A stretch of 64,000 nt of DNA. Origin: Exophiala sp. HKRS030 (lineage: Eukaryota; Ascomycota; Eurotiomycetes; Chaetothyriales; Herpotrichiellaceae). Shown here piece by piece: positions 21,560 through 34,619 of this stretch (its first letter is position 1; each line of letters begins with the position of its first letter). The position numbers and the translations under genes were made by a program. Where the stretch lies: positions 1,550,001-1,614,000 of the forward strand of contig JAHWDD010000009.1 of NCBI GenBank assembly GCA_023897205.1. The letters run 5' to 3'. Below the pieces are notes generated by a model that was given only the letters and a program-made list of their open reading frames with translations, was not told where the DNA came from and ran no database searches.

Positions 21560-23655
21560 TTCGATGTCACTCTCGTTGCCCTTGCCGGGATGTTAGACCA
21601 ATGGACTTGCAAATGCCAGCTGAGTACACGGACTAAGAGAAGTAGCCACGTTCGCAACGAAGAGAGATTGATTTCAGGTTTGAGGCTGCTATTGTCAGAT
21701 AAAGATTTAGTCGAAGCCTGTCACCAGGCATTGAACGACTGTCCAAAAGGAATTAGCCCATAGATTTAGACGACTGCCGAAGAAGGCCTTGATAAGAAAA
21801 CCCAGTATGGGTCGTCAGGGTTCTGGTCCAGGCTCTGACATACGATCTTGTTCCTTTCGAATGGTTGCGATTCGACGATAGCCAGTAGGCATCACACAAT
21901 ATTGCTGCAGGAGCTGCATTTCATCCCATTGAACCATCGAGCACTGTGCCATTCCCTTGCAACGATGATGATGGTCTTTTCTGCCGGGAGAATTGCGTCT
22001 GGAAGCCTTTCGTGGGGCTTTTCCTTCCTTCACGAAGGCCTCCTTACCTGTATGGCTCAAGCAGATTCCGTGAGAGGGCCAGAGGGTCCCCACGGGCATC
22101 AGCCCCTCCACCTCGTCCACACCAGAGCGAGTCCCAGATAGGCTGCTACAAAGTCGGCTCGACCTCCATTCTCGGCGAGATGCAGAGTACTTTAGGTGGC
22201 CTTATCAACTTTTGTGTGTTTCCTCCGGAGGACGACATTGATTAAAGTCCAGAGTTGCGGTCTTAGCTGTTGGCGATGTGATCTCAAGAGCTTTGTATTG
22301 TATTGTATTGTGGATGCATTGTTTCAACTCCACGAGAACGAAAGCATTGTTTGTTAGTGTCGAAAGCATTGGAGTGGGAATTCCAATCAGTCGCAATGAG
22401 ATAGATCACCCACACCCCAAGTCGATTAGCCTCGATTACAAGGCTCTTCAACTGAACTGTTGGTGGCTCGAAGGTTGAAGACCGACGATTTCAGGCTGAA
22501 TAGCTCCTCTGTGGTCATGCGGCTGGGACCAAAAGTTCTAGGTAAGGTCTTTGACGATTCTCACGTCGTGACGCGTACGGAGATGGCGGACCTGATTAAT
22601 AGGGTCGGCGGCGTCGGTGTCGGCGTTGGTGCTGCCCCTGTCTCTCCCCCTAAACACCCCCACCTCCCAGCCAGCCAACAATCAATGCGTCTAGACTGAC
22701 TCATGTCAAATGTGTCTTTTTCGCTCACACCCCTTAGAAGATGCCTCTGCGCTAGGTCGAAAACCTTTTGCGAAGCCTTGGTAGACACCGTTCGACTGGA
22801 TCGATGATTTCCAATAGGGGTTTCTTGCTTCATGGGCAATATTTGTGCGTATATACATACGAAGGCCACAGTTGTAAAGGTTTGAGCAACATCACCAGAA
22901 TAATTCGGTTGCGACTTGGTCGTAAAGGGATCCTGGAGCCCCTAACCCACGGAGACCTGTCACTCTTTTTAACAGTCTTTGAAGCGCCTGGCCTGGCCAC
23001 GGCATCTGAGGTCTTGGTCAAACATCAAGTGCATGGCTGGCTGGTGATGCGCGGTCGTACCCGACAACTAAAAGAAGACGATGTATGTATGGAGCAGCAC
23101 ACGAGTCTCGCGACAAAGTCGTTTTTCGGGTGGAGCTATCAATGTTCTTCGCGTTCATCTTAATTTGGCTTCGGTAGTACGAGTACTTCGTATCTTCCAG
23201 GACAGGAGCCTTCTGTTGTGACAATCCCCAGCCTGATGGAGCTGACAAGAGCTTGTCACGGACTGACTTTCTTCGATCATCAGGCCCCAAGTTAGAAAGA
23301 GGCCTAGTATGGGAACTTCATCCCATGCAGATGCGGCAATGAAATGAGACCGGGCGTCGTGCCAAAAGTCGGCCTTGCGCGACGCATTGATAGGATCAGC
23401 CACATCAGGAGGGAAAAGACAGTCCTGTTGTCATTCCACGGAGGCCCATCAAGCAATGGCCACCTCCGTAACCCAAGCATTTCCCTGCCTCCCAGACATC
23501 TCGGTATGTTGACACACTTCAGGATCGTATAAGAAAAGCAAGGGGCCGCTCGGGACATCAAGCTCTTCGAATCTCCTTCCGCCACACAAACCAGCATTAA
23601 AGCAACTTTCGCCGTCGACACTCCCTGCGTTTCCCTTGTTTCAGCCAACAACAAC
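21560..23655. other. Long gene-free stretch (2.1 kb)
   Basis: This lies between the cupin and transporter starts. Short GTATT repeats occur near 22297-22312 and a GGC/GTC-rich patch at about 22600-22640. Open frames are short and unlike known families. No tRNA is seen. Confidence 0.5.
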
Positions 23656-24787
23656 ATGTCTTCGACCAGCTCCTCCCCAACACTGCTGGGCAGCAGTCCG
23701 CCTCGCGTTCTAGGACACAAGGACGAGGAGGCTGGATTGATCCCTCTGGAAGACCTGGAGTCCTTGGATAAGATGGTACAGATTAGCGAAAAGCCAGTGT
23801 GGCTCGACGAGTCCGAGTCCGAGACAACACCACGATCTTCACTCAGACAAGCGCTGATCGATTATTCTTGCATTGTACTCAACGTTGTTTCAACCATTGC
23901 TATCGTCTTCGTTAACAAGATGTATGTTATTATTGTTGCTGTCGAGGCTTTCTGTGAAAACCCATAGCTAACTCGACTCTTACAACAGCGTGCTGAGTGA
24001 CGAACAGCTTCGACATTGCCAAATCTCAATTGCCGCATACCACTTCTTCATATCATTCGTGGTGCTCTACATTGCTGGTCGACTACTGAAGATGTTCCCC
24101 GTTATCTTCCTGCCTGTCAAGGAAGTCTTCTCCGTTGCAGCATTCTTTGCCGGTTTCCTGATTCTTGGAAACCTCTCCCTCACATTCAACAGCGTGAGCT
24201 TCTACCAACTGGCAAAGATCATGACGACTCCGACTGTGGTTTTGCTGAACTACGTCCTCCTGGGCAAGACCGTCAACGTGCTGACTTTGGTGTCCATTGC
24301 AACGCTGTGTCTTGGGGTTGGCCTCATCACTTCGGCCTCTATCTTCTCGAATGTCTTGGGCACGTGCATTGCCGTTGCGGCCTTCACGATCACGGCCCTC
24401 TATCAGATCTGGATCGGGAAGAAGCTAGTCGACCTCAAGGTCTCGCCTCCACAGCTGTTGCTCAACCAAGCGCCCGTCGCTTGCGGTCTCTTGTTGCTAC
24501 TTTGCGGCTTTGTCGACAAGGCTCCCGTCGTCCAAGAGCTGAACATGCGCAGTATCAACGCCTTGGTGGTGTCCGGTTTCATCGCAGCACTACTCAACGT
24601 CTCCCAATTTCTGGTCATTGGGCGTACATCGGCATTGACATTCAACGTCATCAGCCAGTTGAAGACTCTAGCTATTGTTGGCCTGAGTTGGTATCACGAG
24701 AATCGAGCCTTGTCCATGATGGATGTGGTCGGGGTGGTAATGACTCTGGGAAGTGCATATGCATATGCGACCGTCTCCAAAAAGTGA
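23656..24787 (+). CDS. Nucleotide-sugar / triose-phosphate-type transporter (SLC35 family, TPT domain)
   Basis: A multi-pass Golgi/ER membrane transporter of the drug/metabolite superfamily. Exons 23656-23921 and 23989-24787 (67-nt intron, GTATGT to CAG) give 354 residues with about ten hydrophobic helices. The first 70 residues are a cytosolic tail rich in Ser and acidic residues. Helix 1 is IVLNVVSTIAIVFVNK, the family's usual beginning, and the conserved NLSLTFNSVSFYQLAKI and TTPTVVLLNYVLLGK segments follow, then LTFNVISQLKTLAIVG near the end. It looks closest to SLC35E3-like members. The substrate is not predictable. The C-terminus ends in VSKK, which might serve as a dilysine retrieval signal (inference). 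Confidence 0.93.
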
Positions 24788-25996
24788 CGAGAACGACTAC
24801 GACAACCATTTCTGAGCGATTTCTTCTTTCAGATCTATATACCAGATATACCTTTAGAGTTTCACTGCACTTCTAGAATAATGCTTTAATGATATGATGA
24901 TCTTTTCTTGGACTTGTTATTCCAGTCGTCACTATATGGTACATTTGTTCTCCTCGCCGGTATTGCCACCCTGAAGGAGAACAGCTCGACTCTCTTTGTT
25001 TCTGCTGCAGCCAACGACGCACATACTTGGACTGTCCGTGCTGGTAAGAGGTCTACTGAACATACAACGCGAGCCAGCAAGGAGACGCGCATCTTTCTCA
25101 TCTTAAATGACATGAACGCTGAGCCCGTTTGACGTGGGTGACGTTCACATTGAGGGCCGTGCGGCGGTCGTCGGAGTGGGCCGTTGTCTAGGGACTGTTG
25201 TTGGTCCTTTCACCTTCTGCGCTATATCTTCCCGCTTTGCCACGAGGGGATTAAGGGGGTCCTCTTCACCATGGAGGCCCATCTCCGAACCAGAAACATC
25301 TCCCTCCCCGCCAGAGACAATTTCTCCCTTCGGGCCAGAGACATCTCCCTTCTCTTTTTACTCTCGGTCGTGAACCATCACCCAGAGGGCGGAGCTCCTG
25401 TGGTATACTGTAGGTACACACAGCCCAGCGCCTATCAGTCCGGTTCGCTAGGGTCTCCGACTGCCCAGCCATTGCCCTTTTATATGTCTAGCTTTTTGAA
25501 GCTAAGTCGGTTTGACTTGCTGCACTGACCGCACAACAACACCTCCTCTTCCTTTTCTTGCCCTCGATCGTCTGCGCGTTGCGCATCCCTCTCTGTCATT
25601 CCCGCCCGCCAACATCACTCTAGTTCTTATGGGGCGATCTCGCCAGCCCTCCCTGTGAGTACGGATAAACGGGTACCTATCTTGTTGGTAGGGTAAATTT
25701 GCAAAACACGTCAACGACAGGTTGAGAGAAAGTGGACTTTTTCGGTACAGTATGTCTCCACGGACCTTGGTACCCAGACCTGCCAACCTTTCAGGTAGGT
25801 ACCAGATGGCAGGTTGAGTCGCGTTTATCAGGGGGACGTATATGTCTCCTAAAGGTTGGTTATAAGCTGTCCCTACCTTCAAAGCTCCTTGTTTTGTCCT
25901 CGCCTCCCCTTTGCAAAGGTTTGGTCCCTGGGAATTCTTCCACCACCAGCCCATTTTCAGTTCGAAACAGCAACATCACACAACTAAAGTCACACC
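24788..25996. other. Intergenic region before the glycosyltransferase
   Basis: This 1.2-kb stretch is without a convincing gene. Three imperfect copies of CCAGARACATCTCCCT-like sequence lie at about 25290-25350. Frames at 25134-25528 have no coding character. The right end should carry the glycosyltransferase promoter and leader. Confidence 0.5.
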
Positions 25997-27145
25997 ATGG
26001 ACAAGGCCGACTTTGGTTCACAACAGTCGCAAGGCTTTCGATTACGGAGGAAGGCATACCTGGCTCTGTTCCTCGCCGTGGTCGCCCTCTTGCTCTTCAA
26101 CACCCGCAGCCATCTCCCCGACAGCATCCAACAACATGCCGACATGATCCCTTCCTCCCCTATATCCGTGAGTCTCAACAATGAGATCCCCAACTACGTG
26201 CACTACGTGCAACTGCAAAAGAACGAAGCGGCCAAGTTCCATTTCGAATTCAAGCATTTCCTGTCTGTGTACTCGTCCGTCGTCTACCTCAAGCCCAAGA
26301 CCATCTTCCTGCACACGGATTTCTCGGAGGAGGCGATCGACAAGGTCATGCTGAGCGACGACCCCAAAGACAAATGGACCAGGCGGATACTGAGCCTCAA
26401 GTCGGTCAAGGTGCGACACGTGCGCTCCCCGACCGTGGCCGCCGGCAACGGCAAGAAGATCCAAGAGATCCAGCACAAGTCGGATTTCGTGCGCATGGAC
26501 GCCGTTTACGAGTTCGGCGGGCTTTACATGGACTTTGACGTCCTTCCCCTCCGTGACATCACCCCCCTGCGGAGGTCCGGCTTCAAGAACATCGTGGGCC
26601 GCGAGCACGGGGGTGCCGTCAACAACGGCTGCTGGTTGTCGGCGCCCAAGACGGCCATGGTCGACATCTTCCGGTCCGAGGCCAACGAGATCTTCGACGG
26701 CGGCTGGACCACGCACAGCTGCAAGCTCCTGACCCGGGTGGCGGAGCGACTCGTGCGCACCCCGTCCGAGGTCCTGATCATGGACATGCTGGCCTTCGCC
26801 CCGTCCAGCTGGGTCGACAGGGACGTCGAGAAGCTGTGGTCCATCCACAACGAGAGCACCATCTTCCCCGACGACGACATCGACTTCACCATCCAGGACC
26901 CGTACCTGCGCTGGAGCCGACGGAACAAGGTCGCCGAATGGGAGAACGACTGGTCGGCGTCGTACTTCCTCCACTCCTTTGACCGCCATGGCAAGATCCC
27001 CGCCGAGTTCAAACACGGGGTCCACGTCGAGGAAGTCATGTACCCGAGAAGCAACTTTGGCCTTCTCACGTACCCCGTCGTCAAGCACGCGATGAAGCAT
27101 GGTTACGTCTTTGAAGAGGACGCCGAGGAGGGCGGCGCGCTATAA
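25997..27145 (+). CDS. Type II membrane glycosyltransferase, GT32-like (DXD sugar-binding domain)
   Basis: A single exon of 382 residues. A short cytosolic tail is followed by a membrane anchor (AYLALFLAVVALLLF, residues about 20-35) and a lumenal catalytic domain, the usual layout for Golgi glycosyltransferases. The nucleotide-sugar site is seen in SDFVRMDAVYEFGGLYMDFD, with the DXD motif as DFD. IPNYVHYVQL at the start of the domain and the His-rich end (HSFDRHGKIPAEFKHGVHVEE) are typical of fungal GT32-like proteins. The acceptor and sugar are unknown. Start context is CACCATGG. The coding part is markedly GC-rich in third positions compared with its flanks. The gene stands between long non-coding stretches. 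Confidence 0.9.
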   Translation: MDKADFGSQQSQGFRLRRKAYLALFLAVVALLLFNTRSHLPDSIQQHADMIPSSPISVSLNNEIPNYVHYVQLQKNEAAKFHFEFKHFLSVYSSVVYLKPKTIFLHTDFSEEAIDKVMLSDDPKDKWTRRILSLKSVKVRHVRSPTVAAGNGKKIQEIQHKSDFVRMDAVYEFGGLYMDFDVLPLRDITPLRRSGFKNIVGREHGGAVNNGCWLSAPKTAMVDIFRSEANEIFDGGWTTHSCKLLTRVAERLVRTPSEVLIMDMLAFAPSSWVDRDVEKLWSIHNESTIFPDDDIDFTIQDPYLRWSRRNKVAEWENDWSASYFLHSFDRHGKIPAEFKHGVHVEEVMYPRSNFGLLTYPVVKHAMKHGYVFEEDAEEGGAL

Positions 27146-30100
27146 GCTCAGCCTGAAGCTGCCTCTCCGTTTGGATTTTACCCTCAAGCCAAGTACGCTT
27201 ATCCTTCCAGTCTTGTCGTCCCTCTGAACATATCGTGGGCTTCACGGAGACTTGACTCTGGTTTTCATGGGCAATGGCCCTTTTCTGAGATTGGGAGAGA
27301 AAGAACATCCTCAAGAAAAACGATGGGAGGTTGCACTTTTGATGCGTGCATGCAGTTTGACGGATTCCTACTACAGTTATTTTGGTTCCATGCGTCGGGG
27401 CAATTGCATCACCAGTCTCACATGCGCGTGAGCATCGACACAGGCGTTTTACGGCGAAGAAAAGGCTTTCGCCATGGGGGGGGTTTTTTTGGTTCCATTT
27501 GAATATCGGATTCAGCTGTATATATCTATGCCACTAGTACCCAAGTTAGCACCAAGGAGTCTATTCTTCTGGGGATCTCTGGTTGAGCTGCTGTAGTTAG
27601 CGAACATCACTAGAATTTTCAAAGAGAGAAACGCGAAATTAAAAAACAAGAACTCATTTCCCGAGTATTAGTCCCCGATCTTCAACACTTGAACTATTTT
27701 GAAGATTTCTTACCAACATATGCCCACAAAGAAGGGAGAGATCAAAGACCTGTTTTAGTAATAGTAATAAGGATGATTTGACCCTTACGACTCTTGCAAA
27801 GGGAGGGAGATACTCCTGGTCTGGCCAGGAGTGACTTTGCTGGCTAATTCACATTTACTGGCTCGTTGGCTGGCCGGCTGACTGACTGGAGATCGGACAT
27901 TTCAAAAGGTTAGATCACGAATAGTACAGTACTCCTTGTATGACAAGAGGATAGAGGGAGGAAGGACAGAGAAACAATGGTACCCTGTAGGTGTTGTTGC
28001 CAGCCTTCTTTGACATGTTACGGTTTTCTTTTGACTTCTTTTGACGAGCCTTGTGGGAACAGTGTTTCGCGCCCCCATCTCTTTCTTCTCTTCCAGGTCC
28101 CATATATCATATAACATCAACAACTCCTCGTAACGTCGAAGCAGGTGTTTTGTACTGTAGGCTGGATCAATGGGTGCGCGAAGTACGTACCCCTACTACT
28201 GGTAGATCCAAGACTTATTCGAAAAGGTCTTCTCTTTTTACTATCTTTTTGAATCCAATCTCCGAGAGTTACAAATGCCATGGTTCTTTCAACTCACCCC
28301 TTTAGTTATTGTTGTGGGGGGAAGCCCTTTGTTGATGATGATCATCATCAACCCACCATTCTAATTAAAAATGCAATGTATATCATGACCGACGATCGAG
28401 GTCCGAGCAACGACAAAGTCAAAGTTCCGTTTCATCATCAACGCCAAAGCTAATAATGATCGCCTCACGTAAATGTTGACGGGATCTTCAATAATATCGC
28501 TCGCTAGATTGGGAGAGGGAGAGAAAAGGCAAGTTGGATTCTTCTGTCCGTGATCTTTTGGTAGGCACATCACCCAGGGATCATTCAACTCGTGTGTGAA
28601 GAAGATCCCAGAAGGACGAAGTACTTTGTGTATATACTGTGTGTGTTTGGCTAACGAAGAGTTTGCGGGGACGACCTTGGGACAACGACGACGACGACGA
28701 CAACTACTCACTCGAGTTGAGGACTATGTACGGAGTATGTCCTCAACTTTTTGTTCATCATCCACCACCACCACCACCACCGCCACCGCTATCATACTAC
28801 ATGAGTAGAGGATAGCACACTTGACCTGCAGCACATTGGCCCTCCCCCTTCTTCTCTCCAATTATCAAACGTGTCATGCGAGGTCATGTCGTGTCCTCTC
28901 ACATCTCATGTCTCGGAAGCGTTGGCGACTCGGTCACGTGTCGTCAAAATCACGTGCTACACGAGTCTCGGCATCCATTTGTTTAGCCCCCCTGCCTCAT
29001 GTAATATGGCACTTCCCTGATTCTATTCTATTTGCCCTCTTCACACACAGAGATATCAACATTTCAATGATATCATCATCATTCCGTCTATCACTTCATC
29101 AGTAATGTGGTCCACGCACCCCTCAGTCGACTTGTGTTGCCTGCACAAACTCAGGCAGCCTCTGCTTGGAGATTTTGCTGCGTTCTGCGGAAAAAAAGGG
29201 GGGGGAGGGGGGGGGTGGTTTCCACCGTGCTCTCCGCCACGCCGCATGCAGTAGAGACATTTCTTGGTCCATATGAGCAAATATTACTGCAGCCAGTCGT
29301 TCATGTTGCCTGGCGGTCACCAAGGGTGGTTCTCATTAGAACGAAATTTGCACCATTCACGGATCGGTGACGATCGAGCCCTCGGGACGCTGCAGAGTGC
29401 GCACAGAAAGGAGGCTTTGAAAGATGGGTTCGGTGTCCTATCACTTCGATTTCCCGGAAATGTTTGACGCTGCTGCCCGCGATGTCTTTGACAAAATCAA
29501 GATTTCGGCTGAGTAGTTCGCCTGCCTGGACTACTTGGGCCAACAGGACACTTGTCTCCAGGGCTCCTCCTAGAATCAAACGGCAAGACACGGGCGGCGG
29601 CTCTGCTGTATTCCAGGGGGCTCAGATCGAGCTAGGTCAGTGGGAATACTACGTGGCATCAATCAAAACCTCAGTCTTTGCATCTGCTGACCAGTGGGGG
29701 GCAAACAGAGACAGTGGTGGCACTGACCGTGACGTTAGTGGTCTGAATAAACCTGCCAGAAGAAGATGTTCCAGGCATGTATGCAATCTCCAACTCTGAC
29801 CCAAACAAAGACATTTCCGTCCGAGACGAAATATATCGGGTACCCGTCTCGGGAAGGTGAAGTATGGATTGCGAGATAGATCAAGGAGCAGGTCTTGATC
29901 CTGCGCAGAACCGAGCAGTTGTCCAGCAGAGGGAGGAGATTTGCCCTTTGCAGCCTTCCCCCGGTTCTGAACCACTCCGGGGAAGAATTTGTGAAGGACC
30001 TCACAGCCTTGCTTGTCTTGCACCAATAAGCAGCCGCTTGTGGGTGGTTGATGAGCTGGCTGGAGACTTATAAGTGTCTCTCTATGCTCGTTCCGTTGGC

Positions 30101-30174
30101 TCCTAGATCCTCCTTGCAACTTCCAAAAACATCTGTTCCAACTTTATCTTCTCATTTTATCTCAACCGTCAGCC
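27146..30174. other. Long gene-free stretch (3.0 kb)
   Basis: No clear gene is visible. Simple repeats include ACG triplets near 28688-28700 and CAC triplets near 28765-28785. A TACGGAGTA nonamer lies at 28729-28737, two CACGTG cores at about 28937 and 28951, and a G-run at about 29200-29215. A minus-strand frame at 29591-29301 is weakly reminiscent of the helical N-terminal domain of fungal NLR-like proteins but has no start or partner exon that I can identify. Confidence 0.45.
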
Positions 30175-30972
30175 ATGGCCAATGACCAAACCACGATAAG
30201 AGAGCTGCTCACAACGTACAAACCGCTGATTGACTGCACCGCTTCTGGCATAGGACCTACGACGAGCACCAAGTGGCCAAACCTTGGAAACATCAAGATC
30301 TGGGAAGACTTCACTCTGGCCATTATCGACCGTGATTTCGGCTTCGCCCTCGATGATCCTTTCACGATCATGAACCCTCGTCCAGCTGGATTTCCACTGC
30401 CAGTCGGACATCAGATCAACTCCCTAGCCGACCTCAACGCTTTGTTCAAGCGAAACGTAGACATGCTGGATGAAACCCTTGTTCATGCCCGAATGATCTT
30501 GGACCTCCACTTTGACAAGCCGTGTGCGAGTGACTATGCGACTGCTCAGGGTTATGCTAAGTTCCTTACAATCAGGTCAAACATGGCATTGCAACACGCC
30601 ATATGGCTTGAACACCAACCCATCCTAAACATCCTAGCCGGCCTCGGAAAGACCAGCAAGCAGTGGTGTGGGAGTGCGCTACAAAACAACATTAGAAACA
30701 ATGACGAGCCCTCGCAGCCACTCCTTTGGCCGGTGCGCCAGCTAGCCAATATTTGCAACAAGGCGAATACACGGTTTGGATATATTCAGACCGACAAGGA
30801 GCTAGTCGTGTTTGAATTCACCCTACGCGCCGACGAGAAGTATGATGTGCGTTTCATGCCAATAATGTGGTCGACCTTCGATGGTCTGACAACAGACCTT
30901 GCACTCCTTTGCCTCTGCCTCATCTCAATGCACGTTGTCTTCCGATTGATGCCCTGGCGACTAAGATGCTAA
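30175..30972 (+). CDS. Fungus-specific hypothetical protein
   Basis: An uninterrupted frame of 265 residues starts in an ideal context (GCCATGG). It begins TIRELLTTYKPLIDCTASGI and ends with a region YIQTDKELVVFEFTL...TTDLALLCLCLIS, which I recognise as a recurrent theme in uncharacterised proteins of filamentous ascomycetes. No catalytic motif, signal peptide or definite membrane helix is seen, apart from the hydrophobic end. The end may be mis-read. A branch-site-like TGCTAACG at 30967-30974 and a TAG at 30984-30986 suggest an intron from 30934, although its donor GTTGTC is weak. Splicing would replace the last residues and move the stop to 31076. Confidence 0.7.
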   Translation: MANDQTTIRELLTTYKPLIDCTASGIGPTTSTKWPNLGNIKIWEDFTLAIIDRDFGFALDDPFTIMNPRPAGFPLPVGHQINSLADLNALFKRNVDMLDETLVHARMILDLHFDKPCASDYATAQGYAKFLTIRSNMALQHAIWLEHQPILNILAGLGKTSKQWCGSALQNNIRNNDEPSQPLLWPVRQLANICNKANTRFGYIQTDKELVVFEFTLRADEKYDVRFMPIMWSTFDGLTTDLALLCLCLISMHVVFRLMPWRLRC

Positions 30973-31147
30973 CGTTGCAATTATAGGAGGGAAGCGCCAA
31001 ATGCTTGAACCATAACGATCAAAAACTGTTGTCTGCTCCAGACCAGCCAAGTCACTTGCCAAGGCGACATATGTGAAAGTGTACTCCGTCGATGTTGGTG
31101 GAAGTTGATCATTTTCGTGGGTTTGCGTTTCCCTCGTGTTCACTCAC

Positions 31148-31267
31148 TTTACTTTCTTTTCTTGAGGCCCGGCGTCCAGATGTTTGCTTTGGTTGAGACT
31201 TTACGTCCCATGTTCGCTTCTTTACTTTCTTTTCTCGGGCCTGTTTCCTTCGGCTGGGACTTTACGT
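31148..31267. repeat. Imperfect direct repeat, two copies of about 50-60 bp
   Basis: Both copies start TTTACTTTCTTTTCT and end GACTTTACGTC, with a GGCC-containing, diverged middle of different length. They lie in the intergenic region between the hypothetical gene and the convergent Fta2-type gene. Confidence 0.75.
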
Positions 31268-31501
31268 CAGAGATTAGATGATCGTTCTGTTGTGCGAAAG
31301 AGAATAGAAAACGTTATCATTCTTGCAAGACCCTTCGAACGAGGGCATTATTTCTAGGGATTTCTTGTTGAACAATCGCAGACTGACAATCTTACCCATG
31401 GAATGGCATTTCAATCTTGAACAATAGCACCGGTAATAGCATACTTCAACCGGTCCTTGACCCTCTCGCCTTTCGTCGTCAACCGAATGAATTGCCCTTG
31501 C

Positions 31502-33586
<2,085 letters not shown>

Positions 33587-34619
33587 GGTGGAATGGATGA
33601 ACTGAGTTCGAATGGTTGAGTGCGCAGGGTTAGGCTTTTAAGCGGCAGTGAGAACCACTCGGTAGTAAACAAAAGAAACCAGTTGCATTCCACTGAGGTG
33701 CGGTCCGTGGCTTTCCGAATACCGTTTTCGGGACAAAGAAGGAGAACAGGAAGAGATGGTGTGCGAGCAGGCCGATGGTGACTTCTGAGAGCCATGTTGG
33801 GCTTTATATGTGATCGCCATTATTGTGACTCGGGAGCATCCTCATATCACCTGGAGACGTTTGCATAATTGACGTCCATGGCTGATCCATGCTTTCTGGA
33901 CGATCGAGGGACGATTCGTGAATGATTCATGAATGATTCATGAATGATTCGTGGACGATTTGTTTCTTTTGGGCCCACGCGGCATTCCGTACGCCACTCA
34001 ACCCTCCCCCTTTTGTCGGAACCACCAAAAGCCTTGAGATGACCCAAAGGGTACACACCCTGTAGAGGTAGGGATCCTCCTTACCCACCTACCTTGCTTT
34101 ATGGTGGTCCGTAGGCAGCTCGGGCGACATCAAAATGATGCTTCTGGCTGACGAGGCTGAACGCTCACGTGATATGGACGGAGTCGGAGCACTTGATTGG
34201 CGGAACTCCGTAACTCGTAGTCGCCTGGGTGAGCAGCGGTGTGAACACGAGGCAACTAGTTCGTGATTCATCTTCCTGCGGACCTCCCATCAACATCTTC
34301 CTCGACCTTTGAAGTTTGCATCGGACCTCGTTGTTCACGATGGAGGCGTCAGGGTCTCGCTCTCGTATCGAGAGCATCGTTGCTCTGCTCACCTCCAACG
34401 GCTTTCCCAAGTTCACTCTCAATCATGATAGCCCCAATGCCGGGGTCTCATCTCTGTGAGGCCCCAGGATTCGTGGTAGCAAGATATAGCTGCCGAGTGT
34501 CGCTTTCCATATTTCATATTTCCCCCCTGGTTTCAATTATCTGACATCTAAATCTATTAAATCGTGAGTTCCAGAGCGATGGCCCGGGGCAACAACAGCA
34601 ATCTAATATTTACTAGGCC
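33587..34619. other. Divergent intergenic region between FTA2 and the F-box gene
   Basis: A 1.0-kb region with no convincing gene. It contains an array of 11-bp near-palindromes (33908-33962), discussed separately. It should hold both promoters. Confidence 0.55.
33908..33962. repeat. Tandem array of five 11-bp near-palindromic units
   Basis: Two exact copies of TGAATGATTCA (33919-33929, 33930-33940) are followed by a one-base variant (33941-33951) and flanked by two more diverged units. Each unit is symmetric around its centre (TGAAT-G-ATTCA). The spacing is about one helical turn. Confidence 0.85.

Noticed and set aside
25134..25528. Plus-strand frames before the glycosyltransferase
   Set aside because: They run through short direct repeats and have no conserved pattern.
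26042..27100. Long minus-strand frame opposite the glycosyltransferase
   Set aside because: It is an antisense shadow caused by the high third-position GC of the true gene, whose frame has a membrane anchor and DXD motif.
29649..30119. Minus-strand frame of 156 codons
   Set aside because: No recognisable domain, and it overlaps the leader of the gene at 30175. I judged it chance, though an expressed antisense transcript cannot be excluded.
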